A stretch of 64,000 nucleotides of DNA from Loxodes magnus (taxonomy: Eukaryota; Ciliophora; Karyorelictea; Loxodida; Loxodidae): positions 62,001 to 126,000 of the forward strand of contig CAMPDV010000121.1 in assembly GCA_946699065.1 (NCBI GenBank), in the 5' to 3' direction. Below the pieces are notes generated by a model that saw only the letters and a list, made by a program, of their open reading frames with translations, was not told the DNA's origin and searched no databases. This document shows, piece by piece, positions 24,486-38,701 of this stretch (position 1 is its first letter; each line of letters begins with the position of its first letter). The translations under genes were made by a program, and so were the position numbers.

Positions 24486-25739
24486 AGAATGAAGCTTAGT
24501 TTATAAATGAAAACTAAAACATTTAAAATTAAAATTTGATATAAGTAAATGGTTTATATGGATATAATAAAAAGGAATAAATAAATAATGATTATAGAAT
24601 ATCATTATATTTGATAATTAATTTAATAGTTATTTATTTAATTAGTATAAAGTGTTTAAGTAAAAGTTCTTTTAAATTAGTTGGTTCTTAATGAGGTAAA
24701 GCTTGTATAAAACTAGTTGGATAATAAATTTATTTTGGTAATAAACTAATTAGTTTGAATTTAATAGATATTTTTAAATAGCTTAATATTAATTGATTAT
24801 ACTCTTAAATGTATTAATTAAATAAACTAAGCATCTTAATTAACTTGTATATCTCTTAATTTTAAAAAATAGATTACTTAGAGTACTAAAATTAAGTAGA
24901 CTACTTAATTTCTCTGTGTTAAGCATTTAGTTTATATTTTGGTACTCTTTTCTTTTAACTGTGTAAGGTAAACTATGATTAGCATTAGTGATTCTTAAGA
25001 AGACAATTACTATTATTTATACTAAACTAGAACAAGAGTATTAAACATATTTATTACATATCTCAAATTTAACCTCTTATTAGTTATTTTATCGCTTATA
25101 ATTTGGGTGGAGTTAGAATAAGTACTTTCATCAAATTAGATGATCTTATTAATTATTAATTGTGATTGAATAGCTTAATTTATTTATTATATTAGCTTAC
25201 CACTCTTTAAAAGGGATTATAAGATACTTGATAAATCTTTAATTCTTTTAAAAGATGATGCGAAGCAAATGATAAGCTAATCTAGAGGTAGCTTGGTTAT
25301 AATACTAAACTGGTAGAGTATGATATCAGTTAAAATGATAATATTTAATATTTGGACTTAAAATAATTGGTTAAGTAGGATAAACTTGATAGCATTGGTT
25401 CTGAAAGATGATTTGATAGTTAATAATTCTTAATTCTAATAATTTGTAGATTAAAATCTTTAAGCTATCTTATATTATTCTTCATAAATTTACTTCTAAC
25501 CTAAATTAAATAATAGAATGTATTAATAATAATCTGATGGCTAAAGTTAATAAATTGGCTAATAGACTGCTAGAATATTAATGCTAATTATATTTGAATG
25601 AAATTAATAATATCTAATAAATAGCTTGATGTCTTTAATCAATTTAATAATATACTTATATTTATCTTTATTTTCCTATTTTCACTAAATATTCTACTTC
25701 CTTTTAAATCCACCATACATTTCCTCAATGTAAGGCTAG
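24486..25739. other. AT-rich spacer
   Basis: Low-complexity sequence between gene 2 and IP3R-like copy C. I recognise no gene, repeat or RNA in it. Confidence 0.5.
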
Positions 25740-27640
25740 TCTCAAATACCTTAGATATTTCTATTTTTTCTCATTTTTACTATTTCCTGCTTATAAATTA
25801 TGAGTACCTAGAGATGCTTAAACAAATGCAAAGTCATTTATAAGAAGTAACTTAAGTAGATAATTGCCTATGGAAGCTACTTTTTAGAATAGACTTAATT
25901 GAAGGAAAATAAAGGAAGCTAAACTAACTATAAAAAAGAGCTGACAAAAATATAACTAATACTTATAGCCATTATAGAACAAAACTAAGTCTATTTGCAG
26001 TCAGGATTAGCTAATTCCAACTAAGAATTATTACCATTTAAACATATTGCCAAACTTAATTATCCAAGATTCTCGAACGACCAAAGTTTATTCAAAAGCT
26101 ATTTTTCGTTTCTAGAAAGAAGGAGAGATTCTTTAAAAAGAGGAGAGCGTGATTATTACTATATTCGCTTAAATAAAACTAGCTGTCAGATGAGTATTAA
26201 TGTTTGCTAGTAATTCCTGGTAGCTAAAGTCTAATTAGATGAAATCCTGTAACTTAAAAGGAAATTTAGATATAAACCAAATGATAAATAAAAAATAGAC
26301 TTAATTTTACTATTAAGAAGAAAATTTCAATATCCCTATAAATTAGTGACGTACTATGAAATTAATTCTCAGATGTCGCTAGCTCTTGATTATTAATCGC
26401 TTAGAACAAGAATAAATAACCATGAAGTACTGCTATTAGGAAGAATAACAAGAAGAGTTTAAATTTTCCTAATTATAAGCTCAAGTCTTATCCTCTAAGA
26501 TGATAATAAGTCATTAAAGTCAAAAAAGATTTTGCATAGGCAAATAACGAACTATTTTGTAAAATAGACTATAAAATGAATAGAACTTGATGTATTGAAT
26601 CAATTTTTATTTTTAAAGGTTAAATGATAAACTTAAAAGAAAACTTCAGATTTTGCTATATATCGAATGAAAAATCTTAGCTGGAAATTAACAATAAAAT
26701 TGAGAGGAATTTAGGCATAGTCTTAAGCAATGCTAGACATTAAAAGAAGAAATATAGATTTAAAAGCTTTTAAGAAGAGATTAAAGCATTTGCGAAACTT
26801 TTTCCTATTAAAAAAGAGCAAGAAATGCTTATTATTAGCAGAAGTAAATTGACAAGTTTTAACATTAAGAAGAGTTTCCCATGCCAAACATAAAAAATAG
26901 CAGAAAGAAATCTATGGCAGTCAATTATAAAAGAATATACAGAACCTAGAATAGTATAAGAAACTAATAAAGATGCTCTAAAAATTAAAAAAGTTTAGAA
27001 ATGCGTTTTCTGGGAAATCTTTAATGATAAAACGTTTTCCAGTCTTGAGTAATACATTCAATCCATTAGATAAAGAATTTGCAATGAAATGCATAAAATA
27101 TTAAGAAACTTATGAATCTAGTAGTGCAATATTAAGATCTACTTGATATCTTGGAAGCATTCGATTAATAGTTAGATGAATATATTTGAATTAGAGACTA
27201 AAAGTTTCTTAAAGAGCAATTAACTGAAATCCTCTGAAAATCTTGAATAAATCCTTTGCAATAGTTATAAACTTTTCGACTCAAAAGAAATTTATGAGAT
27301 AAGAGATATAAATTCTAGCTAATTAAAATAATTAAAAAAGACTTTCAATCTTAGCTTAAAAGTTGAGAGACTCAACAACTACAAAAACGAAGCAATCCTT
27401 AATAAAATTAAAGATAAGCTTGAATTAATTTTAAAATAGAGTAAATAATAGCAAATAATTATTTGATAAAAGTAATTTTCTAGCATAAAGAAGGAAGCAG
27501 CTTACATTCTTTAAATACTTCTATATTTCCAGAATATTAATGAACAACTTTTACATAAAACAGAAGAAGAAGAGAAATAATAAATTAAAATACTCTTATA
27601 ATGAGAAAGATATTTAAGTATATATTAAAATCACTTACTT
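25740..27640 (+). pseudogene. IP3 receptor-like copy C: decayed N-terminal and RIH region
   Basis: Pieces in different frames align in order with IP3R-like copy A. The fragment RFQKEGEILQKEESVIITIF (about 26.1 kb) matches RFQQEGIGYIQDGDTVIITT in the N-terminal ligand-binding region of A. KKLMNLVVQYQDLLDILEAF (about 27.1 kb) matches KKSMNLVMHFLELLEDFC in its RIH domain. The copy stops near 27.64 kb, far short of the channel region. Several frame changes and the weak match to A indicate an old, non-functional or strongly diverged copy. IP3 receptors release Ca2+ from internal stores; this copy lacks any pore. It sits directly downstream of gene 2, as copy A lies downstream of gene 4. Confidence 0.6.
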
Positions 27641-28860
27641 ATAATTATAGAGTTGCTTGCTAGTTCTATAGAAAGATTTAGCATAATAGAAGCTATTTGA
27701 ATAAATTTAAAAATTTAGTTATTTAAAATTATTTCACTAACGTAAAGTAAGCGCTAAATATACTTAGAGTAAAGCTTTAATTAAATTAATTTATCTAATA
27801 CTCTATTTATAAAGATACTTATTTTTAAGTCTAAATTTATATATAAATAGCTTTGATTTATTATTTAATTACCTTTAGTTCTAAATAATAAATTCATATT
27901 AAATCCAAGCTTAGTTTACTTTGTAAATTTCTCATTGAATCACTCTCATAACAAGATTATCATAATAATAAGATGTAATTTGAATAAGCTTATATAATTT
28001 AGAAAAGGTGATAAAGCAATACTAAAAGTTATATACAGTAGCTTAATAAAAGATCCAATTAACTTCTAAAAAGTAAAAAAAGCAAGCAAGGAAACTTTAG
28101 AAATTCCAATAATTTAGTGTGTTAAATGAATATAAGCTATATATATTTTTATTTTATTTGACATATAAAATTATTACAGTTCAACCATATGCCTCGATAT
28201 TCTTTTCTATTATCTATTTCTTCTTCTTAATATATTGATTTAGGGACTTGTATATTAATGCTAAAAGCTAGGAAATATGAAAGTGTAAATAGCTATTGAT
28301 ATATATTCTGTTACTTAATCTTAATTAACAAAAGATTTATTAATATAATTGAAAGATAATAGAAGTTTATTAAGATATTTGATATGTTGCTTAAGCAAAA
28401 TAATAGGGTTATTAACATGCTATGTATAAATTTTAGATTTTACAGGTTATTAAATATTAAAATCTTTAAAGAAATTAATTATTTATTTCACTCAATTAAG
28501 TAATTCCTTTATGTTTATTAATATAATAAATAAAGCAAAATTATTTTAAAATTAAAAAGGGGAGCTATAGTAGTTTGGAACTAAATAGATAGAAAATAAT
28601 TAAATAGAGTTTAAATATAAAGCAATTAATAAATATTTCTATGGTTATTAAATTATATCATCTAAATATTTATTTTTCATAATTAAATAAATTAAATTAT
28701 TGAATTAAATAAACATAAAGAAGCATAATTTATTACTAGTTATATGATATTTATACTTTAATTAATTCTTTTTATTACCTAGATGTAAATTTAGTTTATA
28801 ATTTAAGAATTGGTTAGCCTTTCAAAGACTTTAAATTAACTATTTTTATAAGTATTTTAA
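27641..28860. other. AT-rich spacer
   Basis: Nothing recognised: low-complexity A/T with no family resemblance to the rest of the window. Confidence 0.5.
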
Positions 28861-29540
28861 TTAAATACTTAGAATAAAGTTGCTTATCTATAATGACGCT
28901 TTCTTTTTTACTCATTTTATCGATTTTTTAATATTTTCCTTTTTCGGGCTTTTTATCAATATCATTTTAAAAGAATTCAAGTTTTTACTTTTAAAATCGA
29001 AAGTTTTTAAACATCTAAAGTCTAATTTGTTAAATACTCTTATTCTTAACTATCTAGATTTCCTAATTCTTGCTTAATTTAATATTGTCTAAATGAAAGA
29101 AAACAAATTACATTGCTAGTTAATGGAATATCAAAATTATTTATTTGATCGAACTAAAAATTTCCTATTTCTTCCTTTATCTTACCTTTTTGAATTTTAT
29201 AACTCTTTCTTATTAATTTTATGTTATTGTTAATTATCTTATTGCAATTTTTCAAACTATTTTGCTGAATTATATCTACATCTTAAATTTTATTGGCTCA
29301 TATTCTTCATTTCCAACTTCTTTATTTATTTTAGGAAAATAATTGTTCTATTAAAATAATTTTAAAAATAGAAGTATTCTAGTTTCAGTATTTTCTCTAA
29401 GAAACTTAAAAATTTAAAGTTATTTATTTAAATGCTTCCTTTTTGTTAGCATTTAATAAGAGGATTCATTCTATTTATCTTAAGAGCTTTATTTCATCTT
29501 ATAACCAGAGTTAATAAGCTTTGTACTATGCTTATCTTAT
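28861..29540 (+). pseudogene. Coding-like fragment of an unidentified multi-pass membrane protein
   Basis: From about 28.87 kb one frame gives hydrophobic helices separated by Lys-rich loops (for example IFSFFGLFINIILKEFKFLL and LIFFISNFFIYFRKIIVLL) over roughly 220 residues. Predicted spans with positive flanks are more regular than expected of AT-rich spacer. No start, stop or homologue could be fixed. It could be a remnant of a membrane-protein gene like the one at 12.2-17.9 kb, or chance, since every frame is open in this code. Confidence 0.3.
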
Positions 29541-29562
29541 AATTATAATAATTATAAGATAA
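29532..29562. repeat. Perfect 31-nt palindrome (15-bp arms around a central A)
   Basis: The arms are ttatcttataattat and its exact reverse complement. It is followed 24 bases later by a second hairpin with 12-bp arms and one mismatch (29586-29597 with 29609-29620). The pair could form a cruciform or structured RNA; no known RNA family was recognised. Confidence 0.6.
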
Positions 29563-29620
29563 AAAAGTTTCAATAATTTGAGTGTTGGAACATAACTGCA
29601 CTACTCATAGTTATATTCCA

Positions 29621-31740
29621 TGCTAATTATGTTAAGTACAAGAGTTTATGTAAGTTTATTATCAATCTCTAGTTAATTCTTCCTTCTATATTAGTTCTAA
29701 ATTTTGTTCTTTCATTTTTCTTTCTTTTTATTTAAATTTTATTAATTTAGCATAATAATTGCTTAAGTTTCTTTCTTAAATTATATTTATTACTTTTCTT
29801 AAGTTTTGGCTTCTTAAATTATATAGTTCTAATTGTTTATTCTTAATCTTTAGTTAAATAGTGCTGCCTTTAAACTCTAAAATTATCCCTTACGATAAAT
29901 TAAAAAAATAAAGAATAGATAAAAAGGGTAAAAGAGCAGAGTAATTTTAATAGCGTATAATTAGAATTGAATAGTAGAAGTAAGGTAAATAGAGTATTAA
30001 TTGATTTTAGATATTTAATAGAATTAATTAATGCTTAAACCTTAGGAATCAGATTATTAGGAACAAATAAACTTAATTGTATAATATTTACTTAATCTTA
30101 ATTAGATAAGCATATAATAGTATTGCATATATTAGTTTAAGTTATCCTTATAATATAAAAAAGATACAGATGTATTCAAAATTGCTATTCAGTTGTAACA
30201 TCCCTTATTATATAAAATGAAGCAAGGCTTATATAATATAAATAAAGAAGCCTTATATAATTATTCAGGCTTTGCAAGAAGTATTAATAAGTAATATCTG
30301 ATTAAAGGAATAGCTTTATCATATTATAAAAGTAACTTGAAGTACAGCTTTATAAGGTTTTTGATATATATAAATTTGTATGCAGCATACAAGTTAAATT
30401 AGATATATGACTAATAAAAATGAAGAGTGGTTTAAATAATTCTTTTAACTAATTAATCTGGATTCTATTGATAAAAGTAAATAAAATAAGTGAGTTATGC
30501 AGTATTGAAGTCTTAATTATTAAAAGTAATAATTTCTTAATAAGTTAGTTTTATAGAAGTGCTATAAACTATAAATATAAATTATAATAAATAGAATTTA
30601 TACATTGAATCTAAACTAATTTTTATTAAGTTACAAACAGATATTAGTTTCCCAGCTTTTAATTAATATAGATTAAGCCTTGCTAGTTATTGCCTGAAAC
30701 CTTTAAAAGATCAACTTAAAAAATGTATAATTAATAAAAAGTTGAAATATTTAATCTTAAATTGGTTCTAATTTGATAGACTTAGAATAAAAATTATACT
30801 AAGTGACTTAATCTTAAGTCTAAGAGTATTTAAATTTGAAAATATTAAGATAAATGCAAAAGTTCAAATAAAACAGAAGTTGCTTCATTTTCTTTCATTT
30901 AATTTTTCTCTAATTGGATAAGTTTCAGATAGAGTATAAAAGTTTTATATTTAAAAAAGTTATCCCATTTACTTAGATTTTAAACTATTTGACTGAATAA
31001 CAAGATCCTTTACAACATAATTAATGAAGCCTACCATTCTGCTAATTTAGAAGCAATTAATTGATATAAATAAAGTTAAAAGCTTCAATCATATAGTTGT
31101 GATTCATGTAGCTTCATAAGTAAGCAATATGAATTAGAAATTGCTTAATAATCCTACTATTTCTATTACTTTGCTTGGAGTAGAGCTTATAACTTTCTGT
31201 TTATAACAGCTTGATCATATTAAAGCTACTAAGATAGGTTTTAGTTCCCAGACATATCAGATATAAATCCCTTTTACAGAAAGAGACTAAAGTATCAAGA
31301 TAGTAAAATATAATAGATATAGCCTTATGTAATAAAATAGATATCTATTCATTAATGCCTCTTAATTACTTAATACAATAACTTTAAGAATTAATTAATT
31401 TTATCCTTTATAATATAAGACTAAGTTCTGGGAGTAAGAGCAGACTAGTTATTTATCAATAAGTATTATTATAATTAAAAGACTTTACTATTTATTAGTA
31501 AATCATTTAAGTACTTCCTTTAGTGCTTTTCTTGTTTAATTATATTTAATTAAGTTATAAAGAAAGCTAAATCTGATACTTTAATCCTTATTTTTTAATA
31601 ATATAGACAGTTATGCAAATCTTATTAAAAGGATATAGAGTTAGATAGCCTATTAACTTATACTTGTAAATTTTAATATAAGCAAATGATTTAAAGGACT
31701 TAACTAAATAAATTTAATTATCACATATATTATTAAAAGT
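29621..31740. other. AT-rich spacer upstream of gene 4
   Basis: No gene recognised. A 17-nt palindrome lies at 30376-30392 (ttgtatgc-a-gcatacaa). The promoter of gene 4 must lie here, but it shares no obvious motif with the upstream regions of genes 1 and 3. Confidence 0.5.
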
Positions 31741-34700
31741 ATGCCCAAACCTTTAATGCTTATTGCTTTTATCTTATTAATCTTTAAATACTCAGCAGTT
31801 TAAGGATCTAGTATCTATGTGACTACTCCTGAGATATTTTAAAACCTAGGACTAAGTTTTTCTGTGGGAACGCAAGAATTTCCTTATACTTCACTCTCTT
31901 AAGTAATATTTGAGTTAGATGAAGGCTAATCTCATAGAGTTTTTATATCTCCTCATACACATTTACTTGATTGTATTTAATGCTAAAATTGCCCTGATAA
32001 TTGTGAAATTTATAGAGGAGGTAAAGAGAGGAAAGCAGCTAAAAATGTAACAATTAAAAGATTTCCTAATTGTTCTGAGCCGTCTAAGCATAAAGAAATG
32101 TGTCTAAATAACTAAAACAGAGCATAAATTTTAGTTGTAACCTAATAATTGAAAATAGAACTATTATTTGAGGAACTTATAATATAAAACCTGCTGATTA
32201 AGGGAATAAAAGCCTCCTAATAATAGCTAGCTTAATACAGTTAAGAAAATGTAAACTTGAATCCATACTTTATATCAGCAATGAGTTCTCTAGTAGAGCT
32301 TGATAGAATAATAATAACAAATTTATGCTTTAATTATAAGGCATTAGTATATCTAGAAAACGGAATAATAAAGCTAGAAGAAGTAGAAATTATAAGTTAT
32401 GAAGACTGGGTTATAAATTAAGATTAGATAGAGAATAATTAGGATACTTCAACATCCTAATAAAACTAAAAAGCAAACATTAGTAATATAATTGAAAGCA
32501 TTAAAAGCTAGATAAACATCAGCTATACTATAATATAGCTTATTACTACAAAATTCTATATAATAAAGTGCACAGATACTAGCTTAATTATAGCAAATTC
32601 AGTTATATCAAATAATTTAATAGCAGAAAAGGGACTAGTAATGTGTTTTAATTCATCAGTTGCTATCAATTCAACTTTATTTATAAATAACAAAGGAGAG
32701 AATCTGCAAGCAATACTTTTAGTTGAAAATTCCAGTTTAACTATCTAAGATTGCATCTTTGAAAATAACTAAGCAAATTATGGATGCTTAGTGATCACAC
32801 GAAGCTCAATAGTATAAAAAATAGAAAATACGACTTTCATATAAAACAAAGCAAATGGATTTGGAGGAGCATTATATGCATAAAACTCTATAGTGATTAT
32901 GATAAAGAATACCTCATTTTTAAATAATACTGCTAATAAAGGTGGAGCTCTATATTTTGAAGATTCGATTATAGATGCTTTTGAGTTTAATTAATGTATC
33001 GGAAATTAGGGAGAATTAGGTGGGTTTGCTTTCTTATCTAATAGTCAAGTTAATTAAATAACTAATTGCCTATTTTAAGAAAATTTAGGCTAGCAAGGAG
33101 GAGGAGGTTTATATGCAAGCAGCTCAGCTATAAAAATATTTAAAATGAATAGAATAATAAAAAACAAATCAAATTATTGAGGTGGTTTTCTTTATTTATA
33201 AAATGCAGAAATTCAAAGCATAGAAAATTCTCTATTTTAAGAAAACAAAGCAAGCTAAGGAGGAACTTTATATATAGAATATTCAATAATTTCTAAAATA
33301 GATTCTAGCAATATTGTAGAAAATCATGCTATATAATATGCTGGATTTGGATACCTTTTAAACTCATAAGTTATATAAGTAACAAACTGCTTGTTTCAAT
33401 AAAATTTTGCTTCCTTTGCAGGAGTTTTTTATTAAGAATCATCAAGGATAGACTTAATAAAGCATACTATGATCATCCAAAATTAAGTCACGTTTTCAGG
33501 CGGATTCATATTTTCATGGTACTCTTTGATAGGATAAGTTATAAATTGCTTATTTTTAGAAAATCTTGGATTTACAGGAGGAATTTTTATGTAAGATAAT
33601 TCAATATAAAATACCATAATTTCTAATTAAGTAATTAAAAATAAGGCATTATATTAAGGGGGATTTGAATATTTATGATTCTCTCGTATTCACAAAGTAT
33701 AAAATTGTTCATTTTAAGAAAATAACTCTAACTAAGGAGGTGTCTTTCATATGGAAGAGTCAATTATAGACGAACTTCAATCTAATTAAGTTTTACATAA
33801 CAAAGTTAAATTTTCAGGAGGATTTGCCTCTTTAAAAGACTCTAATATATACCAAATAACTTATTGTTCATTTTAAGGGAACAATGCGTAATAAGGAGGA
33901 ACTTTCTTTTTAGATAATTCAAAAATAGACAAATTAGAATTTTCTATTGCTTTATAAAACTAAGCCATATATTCTGGTGGATTTTCGTACATGCAATATT
34001 CGATTATTTAGCTGATTAGTAATTGTAGATTTGAAGAAAACATAGCAAGCTTAGGAGGAGCTTTTTATTTTGATAATACTAAAGTTGATATAATAAAATA
34101 AACTTATGCTTCTAAAAATTTGGCATTTGATTAAGGAGGATTTTCTTTTTTAAGAGTTTCAATAATTTATTAAATTACTTCGTGCGAAATTGAAGAGAAT
34201 AGCGCTAATTTAGGAGGGGCTCTATCCTTATATAACTCAAGGATAGAATAAATTGTAATGAATTAAATTATTAAAAACTAGGCATTTGATTCAGGTGGAT
34301 TTTCTTATTTATCCTACTCTTTTTTCAGTAAAGTTTCCCAAAACCATTTTGAGATGAACAAGGCTCTTTAAGGAGGAGTTTTTTTTCTGCTATATAATAT
34401 CAACAATCCCTTGAATGAAATTTCTAACTCTTATTTTTATAAAAATTACGCTGCAAAAGGAAGTATCGGTTATCTATCTAAAAGTAATTGTAACTTAACT
34501 GATTTAATAATTAACAAAACTTCATCTTAGTTTGGAATATTTTACATAGAAAACTCAGAAATTCAGTTTTAGAATTTCTATATTTCTGACATTACTGGTT
34601 AGTAAGGATCCTTCTTGTTTAGCTCTAATTCTTCTATTTTAATTTATAATTTAACTAGCAAACTTTCTTATGCTAATGAATATGGAGGATTAATTTTCTC

Positions 34701-37700
34701 AGACTAGTGCTTTATTAGCATCCAAAACTCGGTTTTTTAGGAAAATAGTGCAAAAATAAATGGTGCAGTTATGCATATAATGAGAAGTAGTATGTAAATG
34801 GTTAATTGCTAATTAATGTATTCTTATAATACTTGTATATCTATAGCTGATAACAGTAAAGTAAGCTTGATTAATATAACTTTTATATATGGATAGAGTG
34901 ATAATCTTTATGGATCTGCTATTTATTCTTATAATTCATAACTAAACTTATCTGATAGTTCTTGCTTATACTAGTAGTCTAAATAAGGTTCTTGCTTTAT
35001 GATATAAAACGACTAAGTCTAATATAACTATTACTTTACTAATAACATTTTCTAAAACAACACAGCTACTATTTAAGGAGGAGCTGGATATGTTTAGAAT
35101 GGTAATATTAGCTTTTATTAGAATATGTTTACTAATAATGAAATTAAAGATTAAGAAGTATAAATTTCTAAAGGAGGAGCTATAAGACTAGTATGTGATA
35201 AAAGATAGAGTTGTGATATCTAAATAATAAATAATTCCTTTATTAATAATTAAATACTATCTTAAACAAGTGAAGGAGGAGCTATCTCATTTTCAGGTAC
35301 TTTACCTGCTTTTATTCCTAATATTGAAGACTAAGAATTCGAATAATACTTTATAAATAACTAAGCTTATTATGGTAAAGATATAGCTGCTTTTGCTTAT
35401 ACGCTAAAATTATTTTAGATAAAAGAAAGTAGAATTTAGTATCATTTAATATAATCATTAAGCTTACCACTAAACGCTCTACCTGGATTTGCTTTAGAAA
35501 GCTTTGAATTTTGTATAGTGGATATATTTGACTAAATAGTTAAAACATAAAATGAGTCATTTAGTTTAATTTCTTCTAAAGAAGGTAGTGTATCAGGATA
35601 AACAAACTTAAATGCTTTATAGGGATTTTATAATTATTCAAATATAGTTATAAAAGTAAATCCTAGACAGAAGTAGCAAATATAGTTACATCTTGATACT
35701 AATGCTTTTAATGCCGATAACTTACCTTTAGATTAAAATATCACTAATAACTTTAATTTTAATATTCAAGTATAGGAATGTCTTTAAGGATCAATGCTTG
35801 TTTACAATATCTAATGCTAAAACTGCTTTTATGGCTAATATTCTTTGAGTAAAAGGGATAAAAACTGTAAGGAATGTATGGAAGGCGCATATTGTTGAGG
35901 AAGTGATTTGATTACGCCTAAAAAAGGATATTGAAGAGAAAATTTTGAAGCAGAAAAAGTTTATAAATGTCCTAATTAATAAGCATGCTTAGGTAATTAA
36001 TTAGATAATAGTTTTGTAACCAGTTATTTATAAACTACGGATGCTTAATAAAGATAGTAATAAGCAGAACAAGAAAATTGATAAGGAAAATGTTAGTTAG
36101 GTCATATGGGCATTTTATGTGATGTTTGTGAATAAGATTGGACCAAAGATAAAGCTAGAAATTGCTAAAAATGCCTGAATAAGAAGTAATAAATTTCATT
36201 AGCTTTAATCACTATAATCTTATTTTTTGGTTTTTTAATCTTTTTAGTGTATTAAACACTTAGTTAAGGAAAAAAGAAAGATTCTTATTAGAGTATTTAT
36301 TTTAAAATACTAACTAACTACATGCAATTTTCTACTTTAATTTAGGATTTTAAATTTGATTGACCTGATGCAGTGAAAGGCTTATTTTAAGTAAATTAAG
36401 TATATGTTTAAGAAACTTCCAGTATTTTTAGATTAGATTGTCTTTTTTGATCAGATGAAAGGAGATATTACACTAAGGTTATGGCTAATCTATTTTTTCC
36501 TTTTGTTATTTTAATTTCAGTGTTTTTATCATAAATTATATGATCTTTAATTAGAAAAAGACGATTTAACAAGTCAGTCTTTATTACTTTTATGGTAGTA
36601 ACTTACTTTTAAATCTATACCAATGTTATTTAGAGTATTCTAAGTGCTTTCAGTTGCTATAGTATTTCTAATAATTTGCAAGTTTTAAATTAATATACTA
36701 ATATATAATGTTGGAAGAGTGATCATCTGTAATTCGTTTTAATATTTGCTTTACCAGGAATTTTACTATATGGAATTCTAGTTCCTTTTAATTTAGTTTT
36801 ATACCTATACAAGAATCGAAAAATATTAAAATCCCATCTAATAAAATCCTAGCTTGGATTTATAATAATTGGCTATAAAGATAACTTTTACTATTGGGAG
36901 TTTGTAAAGATTTATGAAAAGCTAGTTATTTCCTTAGTTTTCATATTCTTATAGAAGACTACCATTATCTTTCAGTTCTAATGTCTAACCTTAATTCTAA
37001 TTATCTGCATTTTACTCTAAATTAAGTTTAAACCTTTTATTAAGAAAGAACTAAATTACTTAGAGCTAAATTACTTGTTTATTTCAGCTTTTACACTCTA
37101 TTTAGGAAGTTACTTTGAGTCAGGTTAAAGATATTTAACTATAGATATAATAGCATTTATCATGCTTGCCTTATCTAATGGCTATTTTATAATAACTTGA
37201 ATTTACTAGCTTATCATTTTATATGGTGATGAAGTGTTAATAAAGCCTCTAAAATGGTATTTCATACTAGGTTGTTTAAAAGGAAATGTAAAATTAGTAG
37301 AAATAACATAATAATGAGAATAAAATTAGCATTAAGGTAGATAAGAGGAATATAAATGACTAAGTAAGATAAAACAGCTATTTGGAAATCTATAGAAGTA
37401 AAAGTAGGAAGAAGATGATTATTATAATATTGATAGTGAAAATAAGCATAACAGGTAACTTAACTAAACTTTTAAAAGATAACAAATTAAACTTCTTAAG
37501 TAAATTGAATGATGCTTGATGTTAAATACTCATCTACCAGAGCTTTATCAATAAATTTCTACTCAAGTATTTTATTCTTAGAGGGAATATTGAAATCATA
37601 GGATATATAAGTTTTTACAAAGATATCAAGAATTTGAACAGAATTAAAGAGTATAAGGTAATAACGAAGAACTTATAATAGAAAACATTTAAGAAATTAA

Positions 37701-38110
37701 AAATCGGAATAGTAATTTAATTTAGCCATAAGAAGATAGCATCTTTTAAATATAAGAACAACAAGCAATTAAAAAGTAGTAAAAAGAAAGCTAAAATATC
37801 AAAATTAAAAAGAAACTAAAGAAACTATAAATTAAATAACTAAAAAGCAAATATGATAATACTTCTTCTATAATCCACTATAAATAATATCATACTCTAG
37901 ATTAACAAAGCATTTCATTTTATAAAAAAGAAGAGGGTAATTATTTTTAAAATTTAGAATATTAAGTTAATCCTTTGTAGAGAAAATTAAGCCTCAGATC
38001 CAAAGAGTAGAAAATTCAACTAAATCAAACTAATTTTCATCAAAAAAACAGCATTTCAATGGATAATCAAAAAAGTGAAGATAAAAATATTTAAGTAGAC
38101 TAAACATATA
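31741..38110 (+). CDS. Giant beta-helix surface membrane protein, gene 4 (most divergent member)
   Basis: The ATG at 31741 starts a signal peptide (MPKPLMLIAFILLIFKYSAV) followed by the family Cys patch (CIQCQNCPDNC). One continuous frame then covers the beta-helix rungs, the Cys-rich segment (Gly-Tyr-Trp-Arg, Cys-Asp-Val-Cys), the membrane module and the tail motif Ile-Glu-Trp at about 37504-37512, with no net frame change over 1920 codons. It diverges from genes 1-3 along its whole length, so it did not take part in the recent exchanges. It uses TGG where gene 2 uses TGA in Asp-Trp-Thr, and TGA where gene 2 has TGG in Asp-Trp-Pro, which fixes TGA as Trp. The end is uncertain: after about 37589 the frame has no TGA until 38788, so the real end may involve an intron or lie elsewhere. 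I place it where the Lys/Gln-rich tail fades. Confidence 0.85.
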
Positions 38111-38701
38111 ATTATCATTAATAATAATATCTTATTTATATATTTTAACCTGTATAAAGTCATTTAACTATATAATCATAAACATTATAAATTTATAATA
38201 TCTATTTTAATGTACTCAACTTAATAAGGAACAACTTTTTCAGATACAAGTATTATTAATTTAATTGCAACTATATTTAATAAAGGAGCATATGTCTTAG
38301 AGCCACTAAATTTAAATGGTAATTAATAAATACTTTTAAATAAAGCTTAAATAGTTGCAAGATATTATGTTACATATTTGAGTTTTATAAGGAACTTATA
38401 AATTTAAATATATTTTAACTGATTTCTTTCTAAGTTATAACTAAATATTTTAATTATTTTAATGTAAAGAGAAATGTATCATAAAGTAAATAAGCACTAT
38501 GCTTATCTTAAACCTTTTCTTTTTAATATTATATCTAATTATATATTTCTTTATTTTTCCTTTCTATTCTGATTCTTATTATGTAGTTGTCATTTTTTAT
38601 TAACATTAAGTTAAATCAAATAAAAGAATGCAAAAGGTAACTCAGGAAACTAAACTTTTTGTATAAACAAACTTTAAAATAGATGAATAACAAATTTGTT
38701 A
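38111..38701. other. AT-rich spacer between gene 4 and IP3R-like copy A
   Basis: No clear gene. The gene 4 frame stays free of TGA through here, and an ATG at 38683 in that frame is followed by a plausible Gln/Lys-rich peptide. Whether it belongs to either neighbour is unresolved. Confidence 0.35.

Noticed and set aside
30376-30392. A 17-nt palindrome as a regulatory site
   Set aside because: It is short, single-copy in the window and not near a defined start.
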